In this document: piece by piece, positions 35,286 to 44,229 of the stretch
How positions within the stretch are numbered: position 1 is the first letter of the stretch
Layout of the letters: the number at the start of each line of letters is the position of its first letter
Made by a program: the position numbers and the translations under genes
Source: Rhizobium phaseoli
Lineage (GTDB): Bacteria > Pseudomonadota > Alphaproteobacteria > Rhizobiales > Rhizobiaceae
Direction: 5' to 3'
NCBI RefSeq assembly: GCF_010668805.1
Contig: NZ_WUFT01000013.1
Location: 124,001-188,000 of the forward strand
Length of the DNA: 64,000 nt
The notes under the pieces: generated by a model
Seen by the model: only the letters and a program-made list of their open reading frames with translations
Databases searched by the model: none
Told to the model about the DNA's origin: nothing

Positions 35286-36037
35286 AGCTGCTCCGATACG
35301 ATTTTCGACGGCGTGACCACGGCGGCGGAGACGTTGAGAAGTCCCGCACGCCGCCGCGTGATGCGCCGCTCGAGGCGATTGGCGAAGTAGGTCAGCGTCC
35401 AGCAGATGGCGAAGTAGACGATCGCCAGGATGAGGAAGACCTGGAAAGGTTGCGTCAGCAGCTGATTGTTGACCTGGCTTGCCGCAAAAGTCAGATCCGG
35501 CACGTTGATCACATAGCCGAGCGTCGTGTCCTTGATCGTCGAGACGAAGGTCGAGAGGATGCTCGGGATCATGTTGTAGAGCGCCTGCGGCAGGATGATG
35601 TAACGCATCGCGCCCAGATAACCGTGGCCCAGCGCTCGCGCCGCATCCATTTGGCCTGGTCCGAGCGCGACGATGCCGGCACGAACGACCTCGCTGAGGA
35701 ATGCGCTCTGATAGATCACGAGTGTCGTCAGCATGGTGACGAAGCTCGGCACGTCGGCGCCGGTCAGCAGCGGAACCAGGAAATAGCTCCACAGGATGAG
35801 CATCAGCAGCGGCACGCCCCTGGTGAAATAAACGAGGGCCGTGACCGGCCAGCGCAGCAGCCGCGACTTGGAAAGCCGCGCTAAGGCGAAGAGGATGCTG
35901 GCCGGAAAAGCGAGGGTGATGCTGAGCGCCGAGAGGATCAGCGTATTGGCGAGCCCGCCGAGCGGTCCGTTCGGATATTGGCCGATCAGGAGCAGCAGCC
36001 AATAATCTCTGACGATGGCGATCATGTCGTGGATCAT
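35282..36037 (-). CDS. Polar amino acid ABC transporter permease (second system)
   Basis: Inner-membrane permease of 251 residues from the ATG at 36037, on an ATGA overlap with the preceding permease. It has GGLANTLILSALS, FTRGVPLLMLILWSYF, SEVVRAGIVAL and the EAA loop QMDAARALGHGYLGAMR. The C-terminus RRRAGLLNVSAAV is hydrophilic. It should pair with the 36034-36741 product. Confidence 0.92.
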   Translation of the reverse strand: MIHDMIAIVRDYWLLLLIGQYPNGPLGGLANTLILSALSITLAFPASILFALARLSKSRLLRWPVTALVYFTRGVPLLMLILWSYFLVPLLTGADVPSFVTMLTTLVIYQSAFLSEVVRAGIVALGPGQMDAARALGHGYLGAMRYIILPQALYNMIPSILSTFVSTIKDTTLGYVINVPDLTFAASQVNNQLLTQPFQVFLILAIVYFAICWTLTYFANRLERRITRRRAGLLNVSAAVVTPSKIVSEQL

Positions 36038-36741
36038 GCGCGCGCGCTCCTGGCAGGATCTGCGCGCATCGACAGATAGGCGCCGATGCTCATGATCACG
36101 AGCGAGAAGAAGAGGTAGAGAACGGTGCCGATCAGGTAGATCTCGAAGGTCCGGAAGCTGAGGTTCTCGATTTCCTTGACCGCATGCGTCAGTTCCGACG
36201 CCCCGATGATGACGGCCAGGCTGCTGTTCTTGAATAGGGAAACGCTGTGATTGATGAGCGGCGGCAGCGCGTTGCGCACGCCTTGCGGCATGATGACGAA
36301 ACGCATCGCCGAGACATAACCGTGGCCCAGCGCCCGGGCTGCCTCCATTTGGCCGGGACCGACCGAGCGCACGCCCGAACGAAGATCTTCGCTGAAATAG
36401 GCCGCCTGGCAGAGCCCGAGCCCGATCACCGCGAAGATGGCCTCGGCATTGTGGACGGAAAGCCATTCTCCCAGCCCGCTCGGCATCAAAGTGAAGATCC
36501 CGAAATACCACAGCATCAGCTGAACCAGGGTTGGCACGTTGCGGTGGTAGGATACGTAAGCAGCGACCAACGGATCGCCGATACGAAAGGGTGACAGACG
36601 CAAACTGAGCAGCAGAACTGCCAGCGCCATCGCCAGCGACCAGGATCCGGCAAAGATGATGAAGGTCATCTCGATGCCATGCAGCAGCATGGCGGCATAT
36701 TCGGGATTTCCGAGGATTGCCGAAAGGTCGAAACCGCTCAC
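36034..36741 (-). CDS. Polar amino acid ABC transporter permease (second system, partner)
   Basis: Permease of 235 residues with about five hydrophobic segments. Motifs are RNVPTLVQLMLWYFG, SEDLRSGVRSV and the EAA loop QMEAARALGHGYVSAMR, whose text nearly repeats that of its partner. It starts on a 4-base overlap with the SDR stop and ends on a 4-base overlap with the next permease, so three genes are translationally coupled. Confidence 0.92.
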   Translation of the reverse strand: MSGFDLSAILGNPEYAAMLLHGIEMTFIIFAGSWSLAMALAVLLLSLRLSPFRIGDPLVAAYVSYHRNVPTLVQLMLWYFGIFTLMPSGLGEWLSVHNAEAIFAVIGLGLCQAAYFSEDLRSGVRSVGPGQMEAARALGHGYVSAMRFVIMPQGVRNALPPLINHSVSLFKNSSLAVIIGASELTHAVKEIENLSFRTFEIYLIGTVLYLFFSLVIMSIGAYLSMRADPARSARA

Positions 36742-37511
36742 GGGGTTGGCTCCCCGGATGGATCCGTCTTCGGCTGCGGCCTTGCGGTCTGCAGGCCGCC
36801 CATGACCTGCAGCGTTGGCGTGATCTCCATATGTCCGATGTTGACGGCGACCGGGGCCGATATGGCGAAGGCGATCGCGTCGGCGATATCGCCCGCCTGC
36901 GGCAGTTCGAAACCATCGATGAACCGTTCCCGGATGCTCGGATCATCGCCGTGGACGTGATTGAAAATATCGGTGGCGACGCGGCCGGGGCAGATTTCCG
37001 TGACCCGCACCCGCTTGCCGAAAGCGTCGATGCGCAGCTGGTTGGACAGCATGCTCACCCCTGCCTTGGTGGCGTGATAGGAGGAATTGCCACCGAAGTT
37101 ATAGGCGCCGGCGATCGACGAGATGTTGATGACGTGGCCGCGGTCCCGCGCCACCATGCCCGGCACGACCAGCCGGCAGATGTGCAATACCGCCCGCAGA
37201 TTGACGTCGACGATGAGATCGATATCGCCCTCGTCGGCTTCGAGGAATTTCTTCGGCCGGTCGACGCCGGCATTGTTGACGAGGATGTCGAATTCCACCC
37301 GACGCGCGAGTTCGGCGATCGCCGGCCGGTCGGTCACATCGATGGCGTGGGCGACGCAGCCAGTGCGTTCTGCCAGCTGCTGCAGCGCGTCGGCGCTGCG
37401 GGCAACGGCATGGACTTCGATGTTCTCCCGGCGAAGCCGTTCAACCACGGCTGCGCCGATACCGGAGGATGCGCCGGTCACCAGTGCGGTCTTGTAGTCG
37501 GAGAATGGCAT
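36738..37511 (-). CDS. Short-chain dehydrogenase/reductase (SDR)
   Basis: Classical SDR of 257 residues. TGASSGIG (11-18) binds the cofactor, NNAG (about 85) is present, and the catalytic Ser and YxxxK are in INISSIAG and SSYHATKAG; PGRVATDIF follows. Sequence is close to the NADP-dependent serine/3-hydroxy acid dehydrogenase (YdfG-like) group, which oxidises L-allo-threonine, serine or 3-hydroxy acids. It is the first gene of the amino acid transporter operon, unusual for such systems, so it probably acts on the imported compound. Confidence 0.9.
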   Translation of the reverse strand: MPFSDYKTALVTGASSGIGAAVVERLRRENIEVHAVARSADALQQLAERTGCVAHAIDVTDRPAIAELARRVEFDILVNNAGVDRPKKFLEADEGDIDLIVDVNLRAVLHICRLVVPGMVARDRGHVINISSIAGAYNFGGNSSYHATKAGVSMLSNQLRIDAFGKRVRVTEICPGRVATDIFNHVHGDDPSIRERFIDGFELPQAGDIADAIAFAISAPVAVNIGHMEITPTLQVMGGLQTARPQPKTDPSGEPTP

Positions 37512-37586
37512 TGTCGTTCCCTTGTTGTTGAAAGAGAGAGTAGCGAAGCTTCAACCCCTTGCCTAAGACCGATTATCTTTGGAGCA

Positions 37587-37601
37587 ATAAGCAACGGTTA
37601 T
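37587..37601. promoter_or_regulatory. ATA-N9-TAT site, candidate binding site of the Nac-like regulator
   Basis: ATA-AGCAACGGT-TAT matches the ATA-N9-TAT core known for enterobacterial Nac. It lies in the divergent region between the SDR-first operon and the Nac-like LysR gene, 76 bases upstream of the SDR start. A LysR-type T-N11-A core is also contained. The short pattern can occur by chance. Confidence 0.4.
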
Positions 37602-37743
37602 GGAGCCGGTGCGGTCTGCCGAAGAACAGAAAGCGGCGATGCCGGTATTCTCTCGCTGCCTCGTTTCAGGCCGCGTCGCGTTGCAAAAGCAATGCGCCTC
37701 TGCAAACATGCCATCCGCAGATCAGCACGGTACCCCGATCCCC

Positions 37744-38649
37744 ATGGACATCAGACGCCTCAAATCTTTCATCGTGATCGTCGACAGCGGCAGCATCACG
37801 CGAGCGGCGGATCTCTTGCATATCGCCCAGCCGGCTCTCAGCCAGCAGCTCGCGGCGCTGGAGGAGCATTTCGGCCACAAGCTGCTGATCCGCAGCCAGC
37901 AGGGCGTCAGCATGACCGATGCGGGACACGCCGTATATCGCCATGCGCAGATCATTCTTCGGCAGATGGAGCAGGCGCAGGCCGATGCTTCCGCCGCCGG
38001 CAATTCGCTTGCGGGCCGAGTGTCCGTCGGCCTCGTGCCGTTCAGCAGCGCGGCGACGGTCTCCGTCGATCTATTGGCGGAGACCCGGAAACGGCATCCC
38101 GGCATTCTGCTGCATCTGACCGAAAGCGTCGGACAGACCTATAGCCAGATGATCATGAACGGCCGGCTGGAGATGGCGCTTCTCCACGGAACCGGACCGA
38201 TCAAGGGCGTTCGGTTCGAGCCGATCCTCAGCGAAGAGTTTTTCCTGGTCGCCCACCGGGATTTTGCCATCGAAGCCGATGCGAAACCCGTTCCGGTCAA
38301 CGCTCTCGACGGAATACCGCTGCTGTTGCCGCCAGCCTATAATTTCGTCCGCCGCGCGGTCGACACCGCCTTTACCCGCACGCGCACCAATTTGAAGGTC
38401 GTGGCGGAAGTCGAAATCGTCCGTACCCTTGCCCGCGCGGTGGACGGCGGTCTCGGCGCGACGATCATGCCGAAGGCGATTGCCGACCGCATCGTCTCTG
38501 AATCGAGCGAGCCGCTGATTTGCCGGCTCGTCTCGCCGCGGATCGAAGAAACCCTGTCGCTTTGCGTTTCCGACCAGAATCCCCTGTCGGAACCGGCCCT
38601 TGCCGTCCGCGACATCCTTCTCGAGCTGACGGCGCGGCTGAAAGCCTGA
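37744..38649 (+). CDS. LysR-family transcriptional regulator, Nac-like
   Basis: A 301-residue LysR protein from the ATG at 37744. The helix-turn-helix region reads RRLKSFIVIVDSGSITRAAD, then LHIAQPALSQQLAAL, and VSMTDAGHAVYRHA follows. Both this part and the effector domain (GRVSVGLVPFSSAATVSVDL, LLPPAYNFVRRAVD) are similar to the nitrogen assimilation control protein Nac of enterics. It is divergent from the SDR / amino acid transporter operon and converges with the aminotransferase gene. It probably regulates uptake or use of the nitrogen compound. The frame is open upstream to 37600, but that part has no family character. Confidence 0.88.
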   Translation: MDIRRLKSFIVIVDSGSITRAADLLHIAQPALSQQLAALEEHFGHKLLIRSQQGVSMTDAGHAVYRHAQIILRQMEQAQADASAAGNSLAGRVSVGLVPFSSAATVSVDLLAETRKRHPGILLHLTESVGQTYSQMIMNGRLEMALLHGTGPIKGVRFEPILSEEFFLVAHRDFAIEADAKPVPVNALDGIPLLLPPAYNFVRRAVDTAFTRTRTNLKVVAEVEIVRTLARAVDGGLGATIMPKAIADRIVSESSEPLICRLVSPRIEETLSLCVSDQNPLSEPALAVRDILLELTARLKA

Positions 38650-38663
38650 GACGCAATTGCCGC

Positions 38664-39866
38664 TCAGCGCATATCCTTGCAGAACTCAGCGATGCGCGCG
38701 CAGCCTTCGCCCAGTTTTTCCATGCTCGTCGCGTAGGAAATGCGGAAGAAGGGGCTCATTCCGTAAGCCGCACCTTGCACGGTTGCGACATGATGTTCTT
38801 CCACCAGCCCCATGACGAAATCGACGTCGCTCTCGATCTTGCGCCCGCCCTTGCTGGTCTTGCCGATCAGCCCTGAAATGTTGGGATAGATGTAGAAGGC
38901 GCCTTCGGGCCGATGGCAGCGCAGCCCTTCCACCTCAGACAATCTGGCGAGCACGAAGTCGCGTCTTTCCTTGTAGATCGCCGCACGTTCCTTCAGCAGG
39001 TCCTGAGGCCCGTCGAGCGCTGCGGTTGCCGCCGCCTGCGTCAGCGTCGCGATGCCGCCGCCATTCTGGCCGTTGACGTTGCTGATGGCGGAGATCAGAT
39101 CTTTCGGCCCGGCGCAAAAGCCGAGCCGCCAGCCGGTCATCGCGTAAGCCTTGGAGACGCCGTTCATCGTCAGGACGCGATCGTACAATCTCGGCTCGAC
39201 CTTCGCGATCGTGCAAAACTGGAAGTCGTCATACACCAGGTGCTCGTAAATATCGTCGGTCATGATCCAGACATCGGGATGGCGCAGCATGACCTCGGCA
39301 ATGGCAGCCATCTCCACCCGGGTGCAGGCTGCTCCGGTCGGATTATTCGGGAAATTCAGGAAGAGCCATTTGGTGCGTGGCGTGATCGCAGCTTCCAGAT
39401 CCTCCGGACGCAATTTGAAGCCGGTCTGTTCGTGACAGGGTACGGCGATCGGGACGCCGCCGGCGAATTTGACGATGTCGGCGTAGCTGACCCAGGAGGG
39501 CGTGGGGATGACGACCTCGTCACCCGGATTGCAGGTCGCCAGCATGGCATTGAAGATCACCTGCTTGCCGCCGCCGGAGACAACGATCTGGCTGGCATCG
39601 TAGTCGAGATTGTTGTCGCGCTTGAACTTCCGGATGATGGCGGCCTTCAGCGCCGGCGTACCGTCCATCGGCGGATATTTGGTATCGCCGGCCAGTGCCG
39701 CGGCGTGGGCTGCCTCGATCGCGTGGGCCGGGGTGGGAAAATCCGGCTCGCCGGACGAGAGGCTGACGACCTTGATTCCCTTGGCGGCCAATTCCCGGGC
39801 GCGCTGTGTCATGGCGGCGGATGCGGATATGGAGACATTTTTCAGGCGGTCTGCGATGACGGACAT
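38664..39866 (-). CDS. Pyridoxal phosphate aminotransferase, aspartate aminotransferase (AatA-like)
   Basis: Class I/II aminotransferase of 400 residues, close to rhizobial AatA. Visible are SSGEPDFPTPAHAIEA, GGGKQVIFNA, NFPNNPTGA with the substrate-side Asn, TDDIYEHLVYDD with Asp and Tyr for PLP, and the PLP lysine in MNGVSKAYAMTGWR; FFRISYATS carries the carboxylate-binding Arg. I start at the ATG at 39866 because AAGGA sits 9 bases upstream; an ATG at 39872 adds two residues. It follows the pxpA gene by 61 bases in the same direction, so it may convert glutamate produced from 5-oxoproline. Confidence 0.9.
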   Translation of the reverse strand: MSVIADRLKNVSISASAAMTQRARELAAKGIKVVSLSSGEPDFPTPAHAIEAAHAAALAGDTKYPPMDGTPALKAAIIRKFKRDNNLDYDASQIVVSGGGKQVIFNAMLATCNPGDEVVIPTPSWVSYADIVKFAGGVPIAVPCHEQTGFKLRPEDLEAAITPRTKWLFLNFPNNPTGAACTRVEMAAIAEVMLRHPDVWIMTDDIYEHLVYDDFQFCTIAKVEPRLYDRVLTMNGVSKAYAMTGWRLGFCAGPKDLISAISNVNGQNGGGIATLTQAAATAALDGPQDLLKERAAIYKERRDFVLARLSEVEGLRCHRPEGAFYIYPNISGLIGKTSKGGRKIESDVDFVMGLVEEHHVATVQGAAYGMSPFFRISYATSMEKLGEGCARIAEFCKDMR

Positions 39867-39927
39867 CGGCATGGGTCCTTCGATGAGGGATTGAAGTGGT
39901 CGATCGCCGAAGGCAATCGGAATTGCG

Positions 39928-40695
39928 TCAGTCGGCGAGTTCGGCGGCAGGTGCGAGCGTCGCGCCCGCGGCTTCGATTTCGCTTCGCACGATGCCGGCC
40001 AGCTCAAGGGCGCCCGGCGTGTCGCTGTGGACGAGAATGGAGCGCGCCGGCATGGCGATTACCGCCCCATCGATCGTCTCGACGTTTTGGTCGAGGAGGA
40101 ATTTTCGCACACGGGCGCGTACCGAGGCTTCATCCTTGATGACGGCGCCCGGCAGCCCGCGCGCGACAAGCCTGCCGCCGGCGTCATAGGCCCGGTCCGC
40201 AAGGAAAAGCGCCAGTGTCTTCAGGCGCGCGCGCTTGGCCGCCTGCTCGATCTCGCTGCCTGATGTGACGAAGACGACGAGATTGGCGTCGACGGTGGCG
40301 ATCGCATCCATCATCAGGTCGGCCAGCAGAGGATCGCGGTTGACCATATTGCCCATGGCCGCATGGAAGCTGATATGGGAGACGGTGACGCGCTCGGCTC
40401 TGGCGATCGCCATCAGCGCGCCGAGCTGGTAGAGCATCTGCTGGCGAAGCTCGTCTGCCTGAAAGGGTATTTCGCGCCGGCCGAAGCCCAGCCGGTCTGG
40501 CAGGCCCGGATGGGCGCCGATGCCGACGCCGTTCAGTTTCGCCAGCCGCACCATGCGCCCCATCGTCTCCGGGTCGCCGCCGTGGAAACCGCAGGCGATA
40601 TTGGCCGACGAGACGATTTTCATCATCGCTTCGTCGTCGCACAGCCGGTAGGGACCAAATCCTTCGCCCATGTCGGAATTCAGATCGATCTTCAT
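39928..40695 (-). CDS. pxpA: 5-oxoprolinase subunit A, LamB/YcsF family
   Basis: LamB/YcsF-family protein of 255 residues, the usual length. The N-terminus MKIDLNSDMGEGFG and the segment SSANIACGFHGGDPETM are family hallmarks, with Ser in place of the more common Cys after DLN. PxpA acts with PxpB and PxpC to open 5-oxo-L-proline to glutamate with ATP. All three subunits are encoded here in one leftward operon, with pxpA last, 21 bases after pxpC. Whether this complex works on 5-oxoproline or, with the biotin proteins upstream, on another cyclic or carboxylated amide is open. Confidence 0.88.
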   Translation of the reverse strand: MKIDLNSDMGEGFGPYRLCDDEAMMKIVSSANIACGFHGGDPETMGRMVRLAKLNGVGIGAHPGLPDRLGFGRREIPFQADELRQQMLYQLGALMAIARAERVTVSHISFHAAMGNMVNRDPLLADLMMDAIATVDANLVVFVTSGSEIEQAAKRARLKTLALFLADRAYDAGGRLVARGLPGAVIKDEASVRARVRKFLLDQNVETIDGAVIAMPARSILVHSDTPGALELAGIVRSEIEAAGATLAPAAELAD

Positions 40696-40716
40696 CAGTT
40701 CCTCCTTTCGCCTCCT

Positions 40717-41712
40717 TTAGGTCATCGCCTTCAGGGCGCGCTTGACCATCTGAGATGTCTGCCTGACATCCTCGACATAACGGGCGACAGCCTGTTCGAC
40801 CGCGCGCGCTTCCGCATGCGTCGACCGGACGAATTTGAGGCGGGCGCCGATGCGGGCCTGCCCGAGCCGCCAGAGGTCGCATTCGATCACGCCGGCAATC
40901 TTCGGATATCCGCCGGCGGTGTTCGCATCGCTCATCTGCACGATTGGTTCGCCGCCGGGCGGAACCTGGACGACGCCGGGCACGACGCCGTGGGAGCGCA
41001 TCTCGATGGAGGCGGTCGGCGTGATCGGCTCGCCGGACAGGCGGTAGCCCGTCCGGTCGCTGCGGGAAGAAATCCTCCAGGTCTGGCTCCAGAACGCTTC
41101 GCCGTCTCCGGCGAAAAGATCATGCTCGCCGGCCGGCAGGGCGCGGATCGGCACGGCGCCGTCGACGGGTCCCGGGAACACCTCGCGCAGCGCCACGGCC
41201 GGCTCGACGACGGCAAGGCCCGTGGTCGGCAGCATGGCGATCTGCAAGTCCTCGCCGACGGCGATCCGATCGCCCTTCGCCAGCGGCCGGCCGGCATTGC
41301 CGCCGAAGCCGCCGCGCAGCGACGTGCTTCGCGACCCCATGACAACAGGAATATCCAGCCCGCCTCCAAGCGAAATATAGGAACGTGCAAGCCGCCGAGG
41401 CTGCTGCAGCTGGAGAACCTGTCCGGGCTCGGCGGTATAGGCGCACCAGGAAATGAGTTCATATCCATCGAGATGAGGGCTGTCGTCGGCGCCGGTCACG
41501 GCAAAGACGGTGCGACGCTCGAAACGCAGGCTGAACGGGAAGGTCTGCACCTCGACCACGGCAGCATTCTCGTCATTGCCGACGAGAATATTGCCGATCC
41601 TGACCGCAAGCGGATCCATGGCGCCGCTCGACGAGACGCCGATGTCGCGATAGCCGGAACGCCCGAGATCCTGCACTGTGTTGAACGGGCCGCTTTCCAA
41701 GATCTCGATCAT
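40717..41712 (-). CDS. pxpC: 5-oxoprolinase subunit C / biotin-dependent carboxyltransferase (KipA/AHS2 family)
   Basis: AHS2-domain protein of 331 residues. The N-terminal ESGPFNTVQDLGRSGYRDIGV and the SGAMDPLAVRIGNILVGN segment are family signatures, followed by GLDIPVVMGSRSTSLRGGFGG. The same domain is part of the carboxyltransferase half of urea carboxylase, where it works with a biotin carrier. Its gene overlaps the pxpB stop by 4 bases. The presence of accB and accC in the same operon makes a biotin-dependent role possible in addition to the PxpABC reaction. Confidence 0.88.
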   Translation of the reverse strand: MIEILESGPFNTVQDLGRSGYRDIGVSSSGAMDPLAVRIGNILVGNDENAAVVEVQTFPFSLRFERRTVFAVTGADDSPHLDGYELISWCAYTAEPGQVLQLQQPRRLARSYISLGGGLDIPVVMGSRSTSLRGGFGGNAGRPLAKGDRIAVGEDLQIAMLPTTGLAVVEPAVALREVFPGPVDGAVPIRALPAGEHDLFAGDGEAFWSQTWRISSRSDRTGYRLSGEPITPTASIEMRSHGVVPGVVQVPPGGEPIVQMSDANTAGGYPKIAGVIECDLWRLGQARIGARLKFVRSTHAEARAVEQAVARYVEDVRQTSQMVKRALKAMT

Positions 41713-42416
41713 AGCTCGATCCTTGCCGGCAGAAACCGCACCGTATCTCCCGGCGCCATCATGGCGGGGGTCGGCGAGCTTGGGTCGAACATCTGCAGGG
41801 ATGCGAAGCCGATGGAATTCCAGCCGTTGGGACCGGTGAGCATGGCGACGCCGGTCTGCATGCCGCCAATGGTCACACAGCCCTTCGGCATCTTCAGCGA
41901 CGGCACGGTCTTCCGCGGCATATAGATGCGCGGATCGAGGCCGTGCAGATAGCCGAAACCCGGCGCGCTGCCCAAGGCGAAGACGCGGTAGCTGGCTTCA
42001 TGATGGATGCGGACGACCTCACGGTCGCTCAAGCCGGAGAGATCGCAAAGGGCCGGAAGATCCGTCGCATGTTCGCCGCCGTAAGTGACGGGGATCTCGA
42101 TGGTCTTGCCGTTGAGATCGATGCTCTGCGCATTCTCCCATGCCTCCAGCAGCCGGGCGACCACCGCATCGGGGTCTTCGGGCGTCTCCTTGAAGATCAC
42201 CAGCAGGTTGGTCATGCCGGGAATATCTTCGGCAAGGTCCGTCCAACCCTTCACCGCCTGTGACAGGGCCCAGATCCGCCGCTGCGCGATGAGATCGAAC
42301 TCGCCCGGCGCCTCAAGCAGGAAGGATCTGGCTCCGATCGAGGACACCCGCGCCCGGCTTTGGGTGGCCGGAGCGATTTCGCGCTGCGATGCATGTCGGG
42401 TTGTTGTGGCGATCAT
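41709..42416 (-). CDS. pxpB: 5-oxoprolinase subunit B (KipI/AHS1 family)
   Basis: AHS1-domain protein of 235 residues. Typical pieces are VTYGGEHATDLPAL, the REVVRIHHEASYRV helix, SAPGFGYLHGLDP and VTIGGMQTGVAMLTGPNGW. It is the partner of the AHS2 protein encoded next and overlaps both neighbours by 4 bases, implying equal production of the subunits. AHS1 and AHS2 together form the carboxyltransferase-like portion of urea carboxylase and of the KipI-KipA complex. Confidence 0.88.
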   Translation of the reverse strand: MIATTTRHASQREIAPATQSRARVSSIGARSFLLEAPGEFDLIAQRRIWALSQAVKGWTDLAEDIPGMTNLLVIFKETPEDPDAVVARLLEAWENAQSIDLNGKTIEIPVTYGGEHATDLPALCDLSGLSDREVVRIHHEASYRVFALGSAPGFGYLHGLDPRIYMPRKTVPSLKMPKGCVTIGGMQTGVAMLTGPNGWNSIGFASLQMFDPSSPTPAMMAPGDTVRFLPARIEL

Positions 42417-42838
42417 GAGGGGAACTCGATTTCGAACAGAGGATCGCCGAAGCCGACCAATGCGCCGGGCTCAGCGAGCCGTCTGGTCAAAACACCGGAA
42501 TAGCCGGCGCGAAGGGGAAGCAGCACATGTCCTATCCTGACGAAGCCGAGGATATCCGTATCGGATACGGAGCGCGGCAGAGTTTGGGGCGTGACGGCGG
42601 CGGCCGGATGTTCGGCGCAGAAATATCCTGCGATCGGCGCCTTCACGATGACAGGTGCGGGGCCTGGAGCACGGGGTGTGGCTTCTTGTAGGTCGATCCG
42701 GGCGCCACCCTCCCCTGAAATGACGATGCGAAGCTGTCCGCCCGGCCGGGAGATTTCGAGACCTTCCACGCCGGCAGCCGTCAGAGCGTCGGTGAGGAAT
42801 GCGATGGTTGCGGGATCGCTGAAATCGATGGCGCTCAT
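42413..42838 (-). CDS. Biotinyl/lipoyl-like carrier protein lacking the biotin attachment hairpin
   Basis: A 141-residue protein from the ATG at 42838. The first 35 residues resemble the N-terminal helix part of AccB-type carriers, and residues about 65-141 read as a biotinyl-domain fold (VKAPIAGYF, ILGFVRIGHVLLPLRAGYSG, VGFGDPLFEIE). Compared with the AccB of the same operon, the stretch holding EAMKV is missing and no Lys stands in its place. It should therefore not be biotinylated and may be structural. It overlaps accC-like and pxpB genes by 4 bases on each side, so it is a maintained gene and not debris. Confidence 0.75.
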   Translation of the reverse strand: MSAIDFSDPATIAFLTDALTAAGVEGLEISRPGGQLRIVISGEGGARIDLQEATPRAPGPAPVIVKAPIAGYFCAEHPAAAVTPQTLPRSVSDTDILGFVRIGHVLLPLRAGYSGVLTRRLAEPGALVGFGDPLFEIEFPS

Positions 42839-44229
42839 GCTGCGGCCCTCCGCAGCTTCAGCCATTGTTCTAGATAGTGGATATCGGTCTGACCGCGTGC
42901 GAATGCGTGGTCTTCGAAAAGCGCCCGCAGGAAGGGGATATTGGTGGCGATACCTTCGATCTCGGTGCCGGCAAGCGCCTCGCACATTCTTGCCATCGCT
43001 TTCGCCCGTGTCGGCGCGTGGACGATCAGCTTGGCGATCAACGAGTCGTAATAGGGCGAGACCTTGTAGCCGGGATGAATATGCGTATCGACGCGGATGC
43101 CTGGCCCCTCAGGCAAAACCAGATGGGTGACGACACCCGCAGACGGCAGGAAATTGTCGGCATCCTCGGCGTTGATGCGGCATTCGAAAGAGTGGCCTTC
43201 GCAGGTCACATCGCCCTGGGTGATATCCAGTACGTCACCCTCGGCCGCCTTTATCTGCGCCTGGACGATATCGACCCCGCTCGTCATCTCGGTGACGGGA
43301 TGCTCGACCTGAAGCCGGGTGTTCATCTCGATGAAATAGAAAGCACCGTCCTCATAGAGGAATTCGAAGGTGCCGACGCCACGGTAGCCGATCTGGCGGC
43401 AGGCCTGGACACAAGCCATGCCGACCGGCTGAATGATATCGGGCGCGATCCCGGGAGCCGGCGCCTCCTCCACCACTTTCTGATGGCGGCGCTGCATCGA
43501 GCAATCCCGGTGCCCCAGCCACACGGCATTGCCGTGATCGTCGCAAAGAACCTGGATCTCGATGTGGCGCGGATGCTGGAGGAATTTCTCCATGTAGAGC
43601 GAGGGTGAGCCGAAGGCCTTGCGCGCCTCTTCCCGCGTCAGCGCGATCGCCTCATGCAACTGGTCGGCCTCTGGCACGACGCGCATGCCGCGTCCGCCGC
43701 CGCCGCCTGACGCCTTGACGATGACCGGATATCCGATCTCGAGCGCGACCCGCTCGATCGAGGCCGGGTCGTCGGGCAGCGCGGTATCGGGACCGGGAAC
43801 GCAGGGAACGCCGGCCGCCATCATCGCCCGTTTTGCCGCGATCTTGTCGCCCATGGTCGCGATCGATGACGCTGTCGGGCCGATGAAGACCAGTCCGGCC
43901 TTTTCGACCGCGTCGGAGAATGCGGCGTTTTCCGACAGAAAACCGTAACCGGGATGAATGGCGCCTGCACCCGTCAGGCGTGCCGCGAGAAGAATGGCAT
44001 CCTGATTGAGATAGCTCTTGGCCGCAGTCGATGGGCCTATGCAGACAGAACTGTCAGCGGCCTTGGTGTAGGACGCTTCCCTGTCCGCCTCGGAGCAGAT
44101 GGCGACCGTCTTCAGGCCGAGCTCGCGGCAGGCGCGCTGGATCCGGGCGGCGATCTCGCCGCGATTGGCGATGAGGACGGTATCGAAACGGCGGCTTGAA
44201 GCGGCGGATTGTTCGAGCGTTTCCCGCAT
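42835..44229 (-). CDS. Acetyl-CoA carboxylase-type biotin carboxylase (AccC-like)
   Basis: A 464-residue biotin carboxylase with the three usual parts: N-terminal FDTVLIANRGEIAARIQRAC, ATP-grasp with the glycine-rich KASGGGGGRGMRVV loop and EKFLQHPRHIEIQVL, and the C-terminal domain with FIEMNTRLQVEHPVTEM, which carries the catalytic Glu/Arg. It carboxylates the biotin of the AccB protein encoded just upstream, using ATP and bicarbonate. It is longer than housekeeping AccC by a short tail. The partner transferase would be the AHS1/AHS2 pair, since no AccA/AccD is encoded here. Confidence 0.88.
   Translation of the reverse strand: MRETLEQSAASSRRFDTVLIANRGEIAARIQRACRELGLKTVAICSEADREASYTKAADSSVCIGPSTAAKSYLNQDAILLAARLTGAGAIHPGYGFLSENAAFSDAVEKAGLVFIGPTASSIATMGDKIAAKRAMMAAGVPCVPGPDTALPDDPASIERVALEIGYPVIVKASGGGGGRGMRVVPEADQLHEAIALTREEARKAFGSPSLYMEKFLQHPRHIEIQVLCDDHGNAVWLGHRDCSMQRRHQKVVEEAPAPGIAPDIIQPVGMACVQACRQIGYRGVGTFEFLYEDGAFYFIEMNTRLQVEHPVTEMTSGVDIVQAQIKAAEGDVLDITQGDVTCEGHSFECRINAEDADNFLPSAGVVTHLVLPEGPGIRVDTHIHPGYKVSPYYDSLIAKLIVHAPTRAKAMARMCEALAGTEIEGIATNIPFLRALFEDHAFARGQTDIHYLEQWLKLRRAAA

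Noticed and set aside
36717..38144. 475-codon frame on the plus strand
   Set aside because: It covers the SDR gene in antisense and the LysR gene in another frame. Both of those are well supported.
40363..41925. 520-codon frame on the plus strand
   Set aside because: It lies opposite pxpA, pxpC and part of pxpB and has no family features.
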